Shown here: one piece after another, positions 1-11,466 of the stretch
Layout of the letters: the number at the start of each line of letters is the position of its first letter
How positions within the stretch are numbered: the stretch's first letter is position 1
From: Aphis gossypii
Taxonomy: Eukaryota; Arthropoda; Insecta; Hemiptera; Aphididae
Length of the DNA stretch: 64,000 nucleotides
Direction: 5' to 3'
NCBI RefSeq assembly: GCF_020184175.1
Contig: NC_065532.1
Span: 15,624,001 to 15,688,000 of the forward strand
Position numbers and translations under genes: made by a program
The notes under the pieces: generated by a model
What the model was told of the DNA's origin: nothing
The model's database searches: none
What the model saw: only the letters and a program-made list of their open reading frames with translations

Positions 1-2777
1 AAAACATAAAATGTCAATTAAAAAATTTAAACTCATAGTGATTTAGAGACAAAGGTAAAATAAAATAAAATAATTATGAAATTTTATAATCATATGTAAC
101 TTAAATTTTAAAAAAATCTAAAAAAAATTTAGTGTTTACCAATAAAAATCATTCTGTAACAATCTATACCACCTACTTATGTATAAATATTTGTAAATTG
201 ATATAGAATTAAAACATTATATTATGCAAGTATCTCCATAAGTTTCATTAAATAAAAGTAAGTTAAATTATATTATAAATATCTACCTCTATTAAATTTC
301 CTACTAGCTATTCTTCTATAGGTCCTACCCTAATTTATCCTTTTTCCGTGTTTTAATTAGCGTATGCCCACAAATATAGGTACCTATTATGTGATTTATA
401 TTTCATACTATTTATAATATAGACAATACATTATTCTAATGAAAGGTTAACCTGTTGATTGAAATTTATTGACTTTATAAGTAATTAATTTGACTTTTCA
501 AGTATTTTTAAATGAATATTATATATTTTGAGTAAAGAATAAAATTTGGCATTTAAATATTAAATGAAAATCTACGATTTACAGTCCTATGTATATTTAT
601 ATTTTTCATACCCTATTATACAATTTGGATTAATTTTTATTGTAATTAGAAAGAAAGTTTTCTAACTTCAAAAAACAAGTATGATACCTAGTCCTAAAAA
701 GAACAGAATTCATACAATGATTAATATATAATATATGTTTATAGCATTGAATATTAACGAATTGTATTTATACACAACTATGATAATTTGTTTAATTGTA
801 TACACATACAGTATAAAAACTACATAATGAAGATTTTTTTTAAAACTGGGTAATAAAGAACTTTCTAAAACTCTAAGTATTTGAAATGGTAGCATTTCGT
901 GTTCAAATATTTGTACAACTAGTAAATTAATTTTTTTATAACATGTGTAGTTAATTTGTTTATATGTACATATTATAATAAAAACCAAGGCCCATTATAT
1001 AGGAACTATCATAATAATGACTTGGGTGCATTGTACATTTACTCGTAATATTTTAGCTTACCTTTTATGGTACCTATATTAAAAACTTTTTAAATAACAA
1101 AAAAAAAAAAGAGTTTTTTTTAGTTAATTTTTTTATTAATACATTTTTCACTTTCATTATCATAATAAAATTTATTTAGAGATGTGTGTAATATCATATA
1201 CTCAGATTTTATTTTATCGTGTACCAACTATACATTAATAGTCTTTAAAACCTTTAATGTTTTAAAGTACAATTTTGTAAAACAGTAAAAAAATATTTAC
1301 GTAAGTCTATCTAAATTTAAATATGTATAGATATTTACATAATATTATTTAAACAAAGCAATTTCTGATTCCAAAATACTTATAGTAATTATATTATTTA
1401 GTTATGAAACTCGTTTCAGATTATAGATTATATAGTAGGTATATTGGGGAAAAAATGCAATTCACTAATAAGTAATAACTGTAAAAAGTAAAACCATTAA
1501 AAACAGATCACGTAGTTTTGTGATGGATGTTTTAATTAAATAGGTATTTACCTATATCTTATTATAGGGTCATACTCTTATGCTCACATATTATATCGCT
1601 TTAAGAGTTTTTTTTTATTATTAATTAGCTTTTATAGTCACTTTAAGATTTAAGTTCAAGGATCAAAAATGACGTGTGAAAATAAATATATCATAATTTC
1701 ATAGATATTTTTCAATTTTACAATTCGAGATAATAACTTTCTCCGGATAAATCATACATTGCATTTATATTAATGTTATGATGTAATATAAAAATTATTA
1801 ATGTTTTGTTCGTATTGTAGTTTTATCAGTTAGTTGGTCAAGGTAGACGACCGCTATCTTCATTAACTTAATAACGCACTACATATGTCTTATGTCTTTC
1901 TCTATATGTATCTCCAGACAACATTTGACTTTTCATCATAAAGTTCAAATTTCGAAATAGTAGAATACCTATAAATTATAGGTTAGATTAGATTCAATTA
2001 TTTACCTATACACAATGACATTTCGGATTTTCATATAAAAGAAAATAATAATGCGTATTTTATTATATATACCTTCCTATATTATTGAAAATAAATTATT
2101 AATAATCACTTATCGTTCGTTGTTTATGCAATCAAAAAGTATGAAATAAAAAAAAATAAAGAATAATTATTATTTAAATTTTTTTAATAAACTACATACT
2201 TATAATTATACACTAAACTTGTATACAATATATTTATATTATATATCATATTTGGTTATTGTATGTAGGTGTGTTGTTGTAATATCATCGTAAAGGTTAA
2301 TAATAATTGTATAAATACTAAACAAATTCGTAAACTTAAACATTATACCTTTTACTGATATGTAACTTGTTGAATATGATTTATAAGAAAAGTTTTAATA
2401 AAATCCAACTTAATTAATGTCATTTCCTAAAAAAAAATGATTCCTAGGGGACTAGACCACTCATATTATCCTTTGTCGACCATCCATCTGAGACTGTAGA
2501 GAGATTCATTTAATTATCCAGTGCATTTTTTTTAATAAAATTAACAAAAAGTATGTAATTTCAGAACTTATGTACTAAAATCTTAAAAATAGTTATTTTG
2601 TGATGAAATAATATTTTTGACTCGAATAGCGGTATTCGTTATTATATTGAATGTACGAGTATTTATTATAATAAATGTATAATGCAATAATACTATATAT
2701 TTAATTTTATCCCGTTCATATAAATATATGTAGTTAATCATAGACGGTCTACGTTTTTGATATAGATACAGTATAAT
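1..2777. other. AT-rich non-coding DNA
   Basis: No coding region can be supported. The open frames here are short, AT-driven, rich in Ile/Tyr/Asn/Lys and lack any domain. No RNA gene was recognised. This could be intergenic or the interior of a long intron. Confidence 0.6.
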
Positions 2778-3050
2778 CAGTGGCGTAGTATGAAACTTGC
2801 AGTGGCCCTAGGGCCTAAGGTGGGGCTTTCACAGAAATTAAATTATTAAATAGTGATGTTAGAAAGAATCTGATGCTCTACAATGTTTTTTTTTGTATTT
2901 TATATGAAATAATTTTCAACAAAAATACAATTTAAGCAAAAAAAAAAATATTCAATGTTTTTTAATGTTATAATAAAGGTCTTATGACCTCCTTCCCAAC
3001 TTAAACATATCTTGCAGGGCCTCAATGGCCCCAGACGAACTACGCCTATG
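2778..3050. mobile_element. Small hAT-like non-autonomous element (MITE)
   Basis: A 273-bp block starts CAGTGGCGTAGTATG and its far end read in reverse starts CATAGGCGTAGTTCG, so the two ends are imperfect inverted repeats of the hAT type (CAGNGGCG). A further inverted pair inside brackets GGCCCT-rich sequence. No clean 8-bp target duplication is visible; both flanks are ATA-rich. It contains no credible coding sequence. Confidence 0.5.
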
Positions 3051-4480
3051 AATATAGATGTATAATATAGATTCAAAAGCATCCGATACTCATTACTCGA
3101 AGATTTTAATTACATTTAAACTTGAACATTTATCATATATAATGATACTATCATGAAATTCATCATATTATATTTTATGGACAAATAAAAAATACGCCCA
3201 CTATTTCGTTAATATACAAATTACCATAGTTATCATGATTATATATTAGTATATAATATATTATATATATATTATTATGTTTAAATATTATAATAATAGA
3301 TTCTGAGCGAATCAAAGAAAATAGATTATTGACTATTGATATTTAAGCAATATTAGGTGAAAAATAATTTTAAAATGTAAAAAGTAGGTACGCGATTACA
3401 GAAGCACATTATAAAAAATTATTCAGATGTAAAGTAGATATCATAGTAAAAAAAAATAAGATTTTCGTAGTTATTATCGGGGTTTGGATTATGTGGAGAA
3501 ATGTGTAGCCTTATTAATAACTATATTGAATTTAACTTAATTCATCAAATTGTTTAATTATATTTATTCAAGAAGATAATGGATTCCCCTGAACAAGTTG
3601 TATAGGATGTTTATGATTTAAAAAGATACAATAAAATATGTAATTTTATGTCGTCTTAAAAGAGACACTTAAAAAGAACACGAAAAATATTTAGAACCAA
3701 ATAATATAAAATACAATTACTATATTTAACTTACAAGAATAACATTATAACAGTGATTAACTTATTTAACTTATTATATAATATACTAACAATGAGTCAA
3801 AAAATATTAGGTATATTAAATAATTAATAAAAATAATAATTTAGATGAATCATTATTATGTATATTCGACTATATCTATAACCTTTACGGAGAAAATAAG
3901 ACGTAATCTTAAACTTAGTTAGACACATAAGCGTTATAAGTCATATAATATGCCTTTAAATTTATCAAAATAATTTATTATACTGCAGCTTTATAAATAT
4001 AAATATATAAATATTTTAGGTGTTTCTATTATGATTTATGAGTTATGAGTAATATACATATGATGCAGTGAGTGTATAATTAAAATATAATAGCCAATTA
4101 TTCACATAATATATTGTAGTATAATTTTATTGTACTGCGTATAATATTTCAAAGTCAAGAGTGAATAGGTTTACTACACATAAGAAATACGTAAATTTAT
4201 TAAAATATAATATTCATGCAATTATTCAATCAAAGCGTGGTATACAAATTAAAACACGTTTATTTTTATTTTTTTTTTTTTTTTGGTTCTGCACATCGTT
4301 TCTTAATTCTTTTATTGTTATTAGTAAATGGTAATATATAATTTAAAAAAGAGAGAGAAAAACTGCACTTTTGAATAATTTAATATTATGTTCGTTGTTC
4401 TTGCAGCGAGTCTTGACTTTATAGTATAAAAGGAATCATAATAAATAATTTACAATATTATATCGAGTGGTTCTATTTCA
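3051..4480. other. AT-rich non-coding DNA
   Basis: Nothing gene-like is seen. A copy of the GATTCTGAGCGA word found at the ends of repeat elements elsewhere in this window occurs near 3300, next to an ATTATA-rich stretch. Confidence 0.5.
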
Positions 4481-4487
4481 ATGAAAA

Positions 4488-4770
4488 ACATTTCAATCAT
4501 TCGACGACACCTGCAGCGTCGGTAGATTCTATTTCCTGCGATGTCTCAATGTTGTCGGGCGGAAGAGCTCCTTAAAATATTATTATATAGTTAGGCAGGC
4601 ATCTATTATAGATACAAATAGTTTGCGCTCGGACTCGGCGGTTCTGGACCGTTGAACCGCTACAAGTCATTTGATCCGTTCACCGGGATAATTTTCTATA
4701 TGAAATTGTCGCCGAAAATTCGTTGTGGTACATTAGTAAATCGCAGAAAATCGATTGTGAAATTTTAAAT
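4488..4770. other. GC-richer island with short open frames on both strands
   Basis: This stretch stands out from its AT-rich surroundings. On the minus strand, after a possible acceptor (TTTTAAG at about 4573), 24 acidic codons run to a TGA (ending IESTDAAGVVE), which would suit a C-terminal exon. On the plus strand an overlapping-region frame runs from about 4619 to 4767 (contains GPLNRYKSFDPFTG). Neither matches a family I know. It could equally be a promoter or a decayed element. Confidence 0.25.
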
Positions 4771-7700
4771 TCTTTTAAACTAATTACAGTTTAAACTATC
4801 CGCGACTGCGGGTCAGCTCCATCAAAGCAAATAGGAACAGTATAATAACAGTAAATTTTTGTGAAACTTATTTCGATTTTAATTTCTCTAACCTTTTCAA
4901 TACGCACAGACACTTTTGCTATTTAAATTCTACTCAGGTAGAAATACATAGACGTGTGCGTAAACATTCAAGCGCGCGTACACACACATAGACACGTGTA
5001 TTCATAAATTCGTATATAGATAAAATCGTTCAAAATCGAAATCTTGTCTCTATATGTACAATGTACGTGGACATTGCAGAACAATACGCGCGACTAAGCT
5101 GCTTACAAATACAACATACATATATATTATATGTATTGTTTATACCTGTCTATATAATATAATATTTATATGAAAACAGTATTACGTATGTGTGTAGGTG
5201 ACTGCTATAAATATATAATAATAATATGATGAATGTGTGTGATACAGTCATCGTTGAATCGTTCCTATTTTATATTATATTGTCAACTATATTTAGCATT
5301 CGACTCATGAAAGGGAAATTCGGACGTCTTTCGTTCAGTTTACACCAAATTATCGATTCGTTTTCACCAATTGTACGTGTGAGGACCAAATTAAAACGAA
5401 AGTGACGATGCTTTTATTTTATTTTCTCACTCCGACATTATTTTATAATATAGGTAGGTACCTCTCGTTTATATATATATATATACCTAGAAGAGCACTC
5501 TATTTATATATAAACTGTATATTATATACTTAGTCTTTTATGTGACTAATCAAATTGGGTTCCAAAAACTTTCTTTTCATATTAACAAAAACACAATTTA
5601 AGTAACAATAAAGAATTGTTATTGCATTTTTTATTCGCATTAAAATATCTAATTATTTTACTGACCAATTTTTTTTTCTTTTGTTCTTTTGATTTTTAGA
5701 TTCAAACTAAGAATATATTTTTTTTTTTAATAAACTACTTTTAATCGATATGAAGTATGAACTGTTCGTAATTATTAAGTAATAGTAGGCACAAAATTAA
5801 AAGTAGGTACTAATATTCGTGCAATAAAATTTAAAATTTTTTATTATTTAACAATTTAACAATTAAACGACTAATATCAAATTTAATTTCACAATATCTA
5901 ATTAACATTTAAAAAATTGAATTAACTTAATTTATTAAAATTATTTATTAAAAAGAGAATACTATTATATTTTTACAGTTTTAAAGCATCTATAGAACCA
6001 ACTGTGTAGTGCATACGTATAATATGTGTAGAATGCAGATATCTTTGGGGAAAATAAAAAAATTATCACAAATCATTAATTGTTAAGTATTAAATATTAT
6101 TAACTGGTAAAAAAGGTAGATGTCTAAAGTGCACTGTAATACAGTCGGCCCAACGGCTATAGATAACTTATAATTTTTTCTTAGTACCAATCTATTGGTA
6201 CTTGGTAGTATACGCTTTGCTATATGTTGAGGAATATTTATGACACGTTATAGCCAATAAGCACATTAATAAACAAATTAGGTTATTAGTAGAATCTTGG
6301 ATCGAAAAATCTATACTAAAAAAGTAGGTATGAAAAATATAGTAATAAAATAATTCCATTATGAGTCTTTTATCCGTTAATATTTTTCCATTCATTTCTA
6401 ATTCTAACATCAAAGTCAAGTTTTCAAATTTAATGTTTGGGTACCTATACATAATTGAATGTCGCACGGTCGTCGGTCATCAATTTCACACTTTATAGTA
6501 TACCTAATTGATAATACAAAAAAGTGAGATACACCTAGAAGTTGATATTTTATACAAGAAATTAATGAGTAATGACTAACGATTTTTGATATTTCAAATG
6601 TACTTATTCAGCTGGTTCAACATAATAACATAATTATACATGCTACAGTGTGTTCAACAATAAAGGTAACATGAAATATTTCGAATGAATGACCCTGAAT
6701 GTTATTCGGGCTTTTTCAAAACATAGGTAATAATAAAGGACTAAACATTTCATTTGTTTTTCAAAAATTTTTAATTTTTTCGATGCATTAGCATCTATAA
6801 ATATATATATTTTTTAATTGCACTCTTCTTTTTTTAGTTTGAATTTGAACTAAATTATTTTTTAACAATTTTGACTTAAAAGGTTTTTTTTTTCTAAAAA
6901 TGGACTTATTATATTGAGAATAAAATAAAGTTTAAATGTATGCATGTTATGTTTATTGTATTATTTAATGATCCAATTATAATTTTACTAAGTTTTATAT
7001 GGTTTTGGATGACTTATTCTTAATACTTCGATGTGGTATGGTAAGTAAAAAACCACACAGAATTATGTAAAATAAAAAATTACTAAAATTATAAATAGAC
7101 CGTTAAAAATAGGTATATTAAATACAACATTGTATCTACCCAAAGCCCTGACACTTATTCATGATTAATATGAAATATGATTTTTACCACGGACTAAGAT
7201 AATATAGTCCGTATCTTAGTCAACAATTTTATCTCATAGCTGGTGGCTTCAAATTAAAAATATTTAAAAGAAAATAATTAGCATTTCTTGAGATTGTGGA
7301 GTTAACTATATAGATAAGTATAGTTTTTTTTTTTTGTATTATATTAAATAGTTTAAAAATCATATCAAACGAATTTAAATATAGTAAGCACCTACCTATA
7401 TACTTTAAGGTATTTCAAAAACTGGCAGGATGGTGAAGTTGTTTACTCAATGCCCAATGGGCCTTTAATCGATAGGTGGCTTTTTTTAATTCTTATATAT
7501 GGGCCATTGGGCCACTCTATACCAATTGAAACCTTAAAAAAATAACACATTGTTCGACTACCTAAATATAATATATTATATGCGGTATAAAGGATATCTA
7601 TACGGGCTATATACGCTGTATAAACATTTTAAATTATGTACGAATCGAGGCTTATAGAATAATAATCTAAATAGTGTTATACGCTATGTGTAAGTATTTT

Positions 7701-7930
7701 TCGTTAAAAAAATATCGTATAATCTGCGATGAATAATAATTATCGCTATATAGCGATACGTACGCATCATCACGCCTATAGCACTAAAAGGTTTAGGGGT
7801 ATTATTATTTTTTTTTTTAAATATACGCGTAATTGATACATGTTATATAGACAGGCGTTATTAAAGGCGTGACAACCGTCTAATTGTTCGTTTAATAAAA
7901 CCATATCGTTATCGTTTTTTTATTTTTTTT
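4771..7930. other. AT-rich non-coding DNA
   Basis: No supported gene. Sequence around 5320-5460 is slightly GC-richer and has a TCAGTT initiator-like word near 5335, so it could be the promoter or 5' exon of the small gene at 7944, but nothing decides this. Near 7470-7515 there is a pair of GCCCAATGGGCC-like words in inverted order. Confidence 0.35.
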
Positions 7931-7943
7931 TCAGAATGTCGTT

Positions 7944-8297
7944 ATGACGTCGACGGTGGCTTTGTCGTCGGTGGCTTTGTCGTCGGTTACTCCTCGTCCG
8001 GACCGCGGTGGACTGCGCACGTCCGTGTACTTTTGGTTGACGCTACTTGTCGTGTGTCAATGTCTATCCGGGACGCCGACCGCGGCGTCGACGACCCGCC
8101 ATTGGAGTCTGGCCGAACTTTCGGTGACGTCTAGCGAACTGCCCAAACAGATACCGCCGCCGCCTTATCCCGTACAACAGAGGATCCAGTCGACTCCGCA
8201 CTACGACCAACAGCTGAAATTGCCGTCGGGAAACGGCGACGGTTCGCGGCATCAGTACTATCCGTGGACTCGACCGACGGTGTCTATCATAATTTGA
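7944..8297 (+). CDS. Unrecognised small protein with signal-peptide-like start (possible last exon)
   Basis: A 117-codon open frame in a GC-rich patch. A strong acceptor (long T run then CAG at 7932-7934) lies just before the ATG, so the start codon would be at the beginning of an exon. Residues about 27-49 form a hydrophobic stretch (YFWLTLLVVCQCLSG) followed by small residues, as in a cleavable or anchor signal. The rest is rich in Pro, Gln, Tyr and Ser (PPPPYP, RHQYYPWTRP), has no cysteine pairs after the signal and no clear dibasic processing sites. I do not recognise a family. A second frame in the same patch is also open for much of its length, which weakens the call. It could be a secreted protein, or 5' leader of a larger gene. 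Confidence 0.4.
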   Translation: MTSTVALSSVALSSVTPRPDRGGLRTSVYFWLTLLVVCQCLSGTPTAASTTRHWSLAELSVTSSELPKQIPPPPYPVQQRIQSTPHYDQQLKLPSGNGDGSRHQYYPWTRPTVSIII

Positions 8298-9654
8298 GCA
8301 GATGACGGATCTTATCGTTATAATAATATGTATACCCTTACCCGCCTTTATCATCGCTTTGCCAACTCATCGCTATATAATATAATATTATAAGTATTAC
8401 CTATCGTTCGATGCCCGTCGCGCGTTTCGATCCGCGGGAACCGGAACTGAACCGTATAATGGGCCGGATCCTTGCTGTATATACATAATAATATATCATC
8501 TATATATAACACGAATCCAATACGGATTGTACGCGGAAACTGCATTTAACCTGCAGAACCTTCAAATCGGCGCAGTCGTTATTGGACCCTATCCAATCCC
8601 TACGAGTAAAAGTAATCCGAACTTTTAGTATGACGTCTTGCACGAGCGTGAAAAACCCATCCGCGAAATCGGAGCAGATGTACAAATCAAATTATATAAA
8701 AAAAGGTTCCAGTTCCTGAATCACCAAATTTATAATAGTTAATAAGTCGGTTTAACAATAATATACTAGACCTGCAATACCTGATTAAAATGTTATTCAA
8801 TTTTGGCATTTTTTAACTGTCATAAATTATATAGGTATATTATATTTTGTATACATCGTAAAATACATAAATGAGACATGTAGCGGTGACCAAAGTTACC
8901 AGCTGGCTAAACCACAAGTACCTATCTATATTATGTTACCTTCACGTTATCTATTTTATTTTTATATTTTTTAAGTAGGTATTACGATTGAAGATGTGTA
9001 TCTTTTTGACCGGTACCTACACTTATATTTTTATATTATTATGTTATTTATTTATTTTTATATATAAAATGTAATCGGATAATTTTAGTTGTAAAATGAT
9101 CACACAAATACACAACATGTAATTTATATATCAAAAAATATATGAAATATACATTTAATTATACGATACATTTTTACTACATAAAGCTACCTATTGTATT
9201 TTGCATATTTTATGTGAACAGAAATATCATAATTATATTTGATATACTGCTTAAGTAATTATTGATGTATTTAATAATAACTTTATAGATTTAAGGCCAT
9301 ATCATACTTAATTAGTTATTAAGTATCTACCTATCAACCAAAAATGAAAAAAGGAATCTAAGAAAAACTTTTTAATAGGTTAAAAATTAAAAAATTTGGA
9401 TGCCGAAAAATATATGACAGCTCTGATTTTTTTTTTAGAGTTGTTAACGATATTCAACCAGTTATTATTTATAATGAATATAGAAAAACTATTTCAATTC
9501 TAAGTATTAAATAACCTAACCTTGTCTTAGCCACATAATGCAAACAAACTTTTAAGTATTCTTTACATAAAATTGTCAACAAATTGAATTGATGACTAGA
9601 AAATACATTTTCTGCAGAACATCTAATATTTTTAAGAATATTATAATTAAAAAC

Positions 9655-9685
<31 letters not shown>

Positions 9686-9880
9686 AAAAATAATCTGTAT
9701 AAAAATATTGTATAGCAGTTACATCTAATCCATTTCCTTTTTAATATATATTCATGTAGGACGTAGGTAAACCTATTTAAACATTTATAGATAATAACGA
9801 TAATACCTATTATTACCTATTTATTGTAACCGATTACCTACTTCATTTTCATGCGGATATCCTGTATCCGTTATTTGTTC
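8298..9880. other. Non-coding DNA downstream of the small ORF
   Basis: 8298-8690 keeps raised GC content and may be a 3' untranslated region or further exon; the short frames there on both strands are not recognisable. From 8700 on the DNA is AT-rich with nothing gene-like apart from an (ATT)n run at about 9655-9680. Confidence 0.4.
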
Positions 9881-9884
9881 ATTT

Positions 9885-9990
9885 TTATGAACATTTGAAT
9901 TAAGAATTTTGACAAAATTAGTCAAGATCGCAAAAATTTGGGATTTTGATATCCTTATCAAAATTTTACCAAAAATAATACAACACTTTT
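9885..9990 (-). repeat. Dispersed repeat, inverted relative to 14930-15045
   Basis: Read on the minus strand this block closely follows 14930-15045 on the plus strand, including a shared word GATCTTGACTAATTTTGTCAA and a shared ATGTTCATAAAAAT. The pair brackets kelch-like copy 1 in opposite orientation. It is probably part of a dispersed aphid repeat; no coding content. Confidence 0.55.
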
Positions 9991-10099
9991 ATGAGTTTCT
10001 GATTTATCAATTCCCCCAACATTACGCCGTTCAAAACTCCTACACCAACATTACACCGTATAATTGACATTTTTTCTACAACTGGATACCATTAATTAT

Positions 10100-10315
10100 G
10101 GGATCATAATATTTAAAAAGGTACCTAAATCTATTATTGAATTATACCAGAATTACATGTGGATCCGATTTGAACATTATAACAGACACATATTAGTAAA
10201 TTGTAATAATAGCCAATATGTAAGAAAATACCTATTACAATCTATCGAATTCAATAATTTATTTTATCATTGTGTAGTAATTATATTTATATACGAAGAT
10301 TACAACTAACTTAAA
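10100..10315 (+). repeat. ~210-bp repeat of unknown family, copy A
   Basis: This block is repeated in direct orientation at 10667-10880. The shared part can be read as a peptide fragment (ELYQN, WIRFEH) in both copies, with stops in copy B, so it may be a decayed coding fragment of a mobile element. Copy A lies just upstream of the kelch-like 5' region, copy B lies inside the insertion that split it. Confidence 0.55.
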
Positions 10316-10439
10316 AACCGGTCCAACTAAACGCTCTACCTAAACATTGTTGACTGTTGTAGAAGTGTAGACCTGTAATCGGTCTCAGGTATAGTTTTGT
10401 TTTCAAAATTTTAAATTTCGTTACGTTAGTAAACAGCAA

Positions 10440-10634
10440 ACCGCACGGCGTGTTTGTCCTTTTGAAAGACGTTGTTTCTGAGTTATATTTGCGTATGTTT
10501 ATTAAATTGTATTAGATACGTATTTTTAGGTTTATATTTTATTTTTTGTTTTTTTTCCTAATAAACATTAGTACGCCGTCTTCTGTTGGTATACATCATT
10601 ATTTAAATATTGTGCAAATCGCGAATGTGGAATA
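10440..10634 (+). other. Displaced 5' untranslated/start region of kelch-like copy 1
   Basis: This segment aligns with 35585-35791 upstream of and across the start of kelch-like copy 2 (shared GTGTTTGTC, GACGTTGTTTCTG, TTTGCGTATGTTT, CTAATAAA and AAATATTGTGCAAAT). It ends at an ATGTGG corresponding to the copy 2 start codon. In copy 1 that ATG reaches a stop after five codons because foreign sequence follows. Confidence 0.75.
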
Positions 10635-11454
10635 TCAGATGTTAAATACATAAGTTTTAAATAGGTACAAGTACGAGGTGCCTAAATCTGTTAATGAATT
10701 ATACCAGAATCACAAGTGGATCCGATTTGAACACCATCACAGTGACACGGTCGCAATTAGTAAACTGTAATTATTGGTAAGAAAAATACGTACGATCTAT
10801 TGAATTCAACAATTTATTTTATCATTGTGTTGTTATTATATTTACATACGAGTATAAAAAGATAATAACTAACTAATAAATAATAACTTGTAACAACAAC
10901 GGCGGAAAACACCGATGTTATTATTATTATTATTTTTATTTTGAAAAATAACATAAATGATGTTATTTATAAATTTATAATTATAGATACACATTTATTT
11001 TGTAAGTAGCTTAGCTGATGACAGTGGGTGCTTGAGCTCCTATAGACCTCCCTCCCTAAATCCGCCGGTGAATTCATAGATTTTTTTTCAACCGGTAATA
11101 AGTTGGTTGACAACGTTTAACTTTGTCCTCCATTTTTCACGACTTTAAGCAAGCCTCTTAAATCCAGCATATTATGTGTTAAATCCTACGTCTTTTTTTC
11201 AATTGGAGGTATTTTGGAGTTTCTCCTACATGCGGGTCAGCACATCTTCATTTGTTACTCCTTCTGCCCAATTAATTTTTTCCATTTGTCTCCAACACCA
11301 CATTTCGATAGCTTTAAGTGATCTTTTATCCGTTTCATTCAAAACCCATGTATAGCAGCCATAAAAAACGACACTCTATACAAAGGTTTTTAGAAATGTC
11401 TTCTTTTTCTATACTGTATTAATAGCTAAGCTATAAAGTAAAAAAGGTATTACG
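10635..11454. mobile_element. Composite insertion splitting the first coding exon of kelch-like copy 1
   Basis: Comparison with copy 2 shows about 820 bp present only in copy 1, placed between ATGTGG and the shared TGGAAGAGATGGATTC. It contains copy B of the unknown 210-bp repeat, an AT-rich part with (ATT)n, and a minus-strand LINE fragment. No target duplication is obvious, so more than one event may be involved. Confidence 0.65.
11050..11440 (-). pseudogene. LINE reverse-transcriptase 3' fragment
   Basis: The minus strand encodes the conserved region after the reverse-transcriptase fingers of non-LTR retrotransposons: FYGCYTWVLNETDKRSLKA then IEMWCWRQMEKINWAEGVTN. This matches the family's usual LYGCETW...LEAFEMWCWRRMLRISW block. 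Downstream codons contain stops and frame changes, and the rest of the element is missing. It is a dead 3' fragment carried in the insertion that split kelch-like copy 1. Confidence 0.8.
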
Positions 11455-11466
11455 ACTCTGGAAGAG

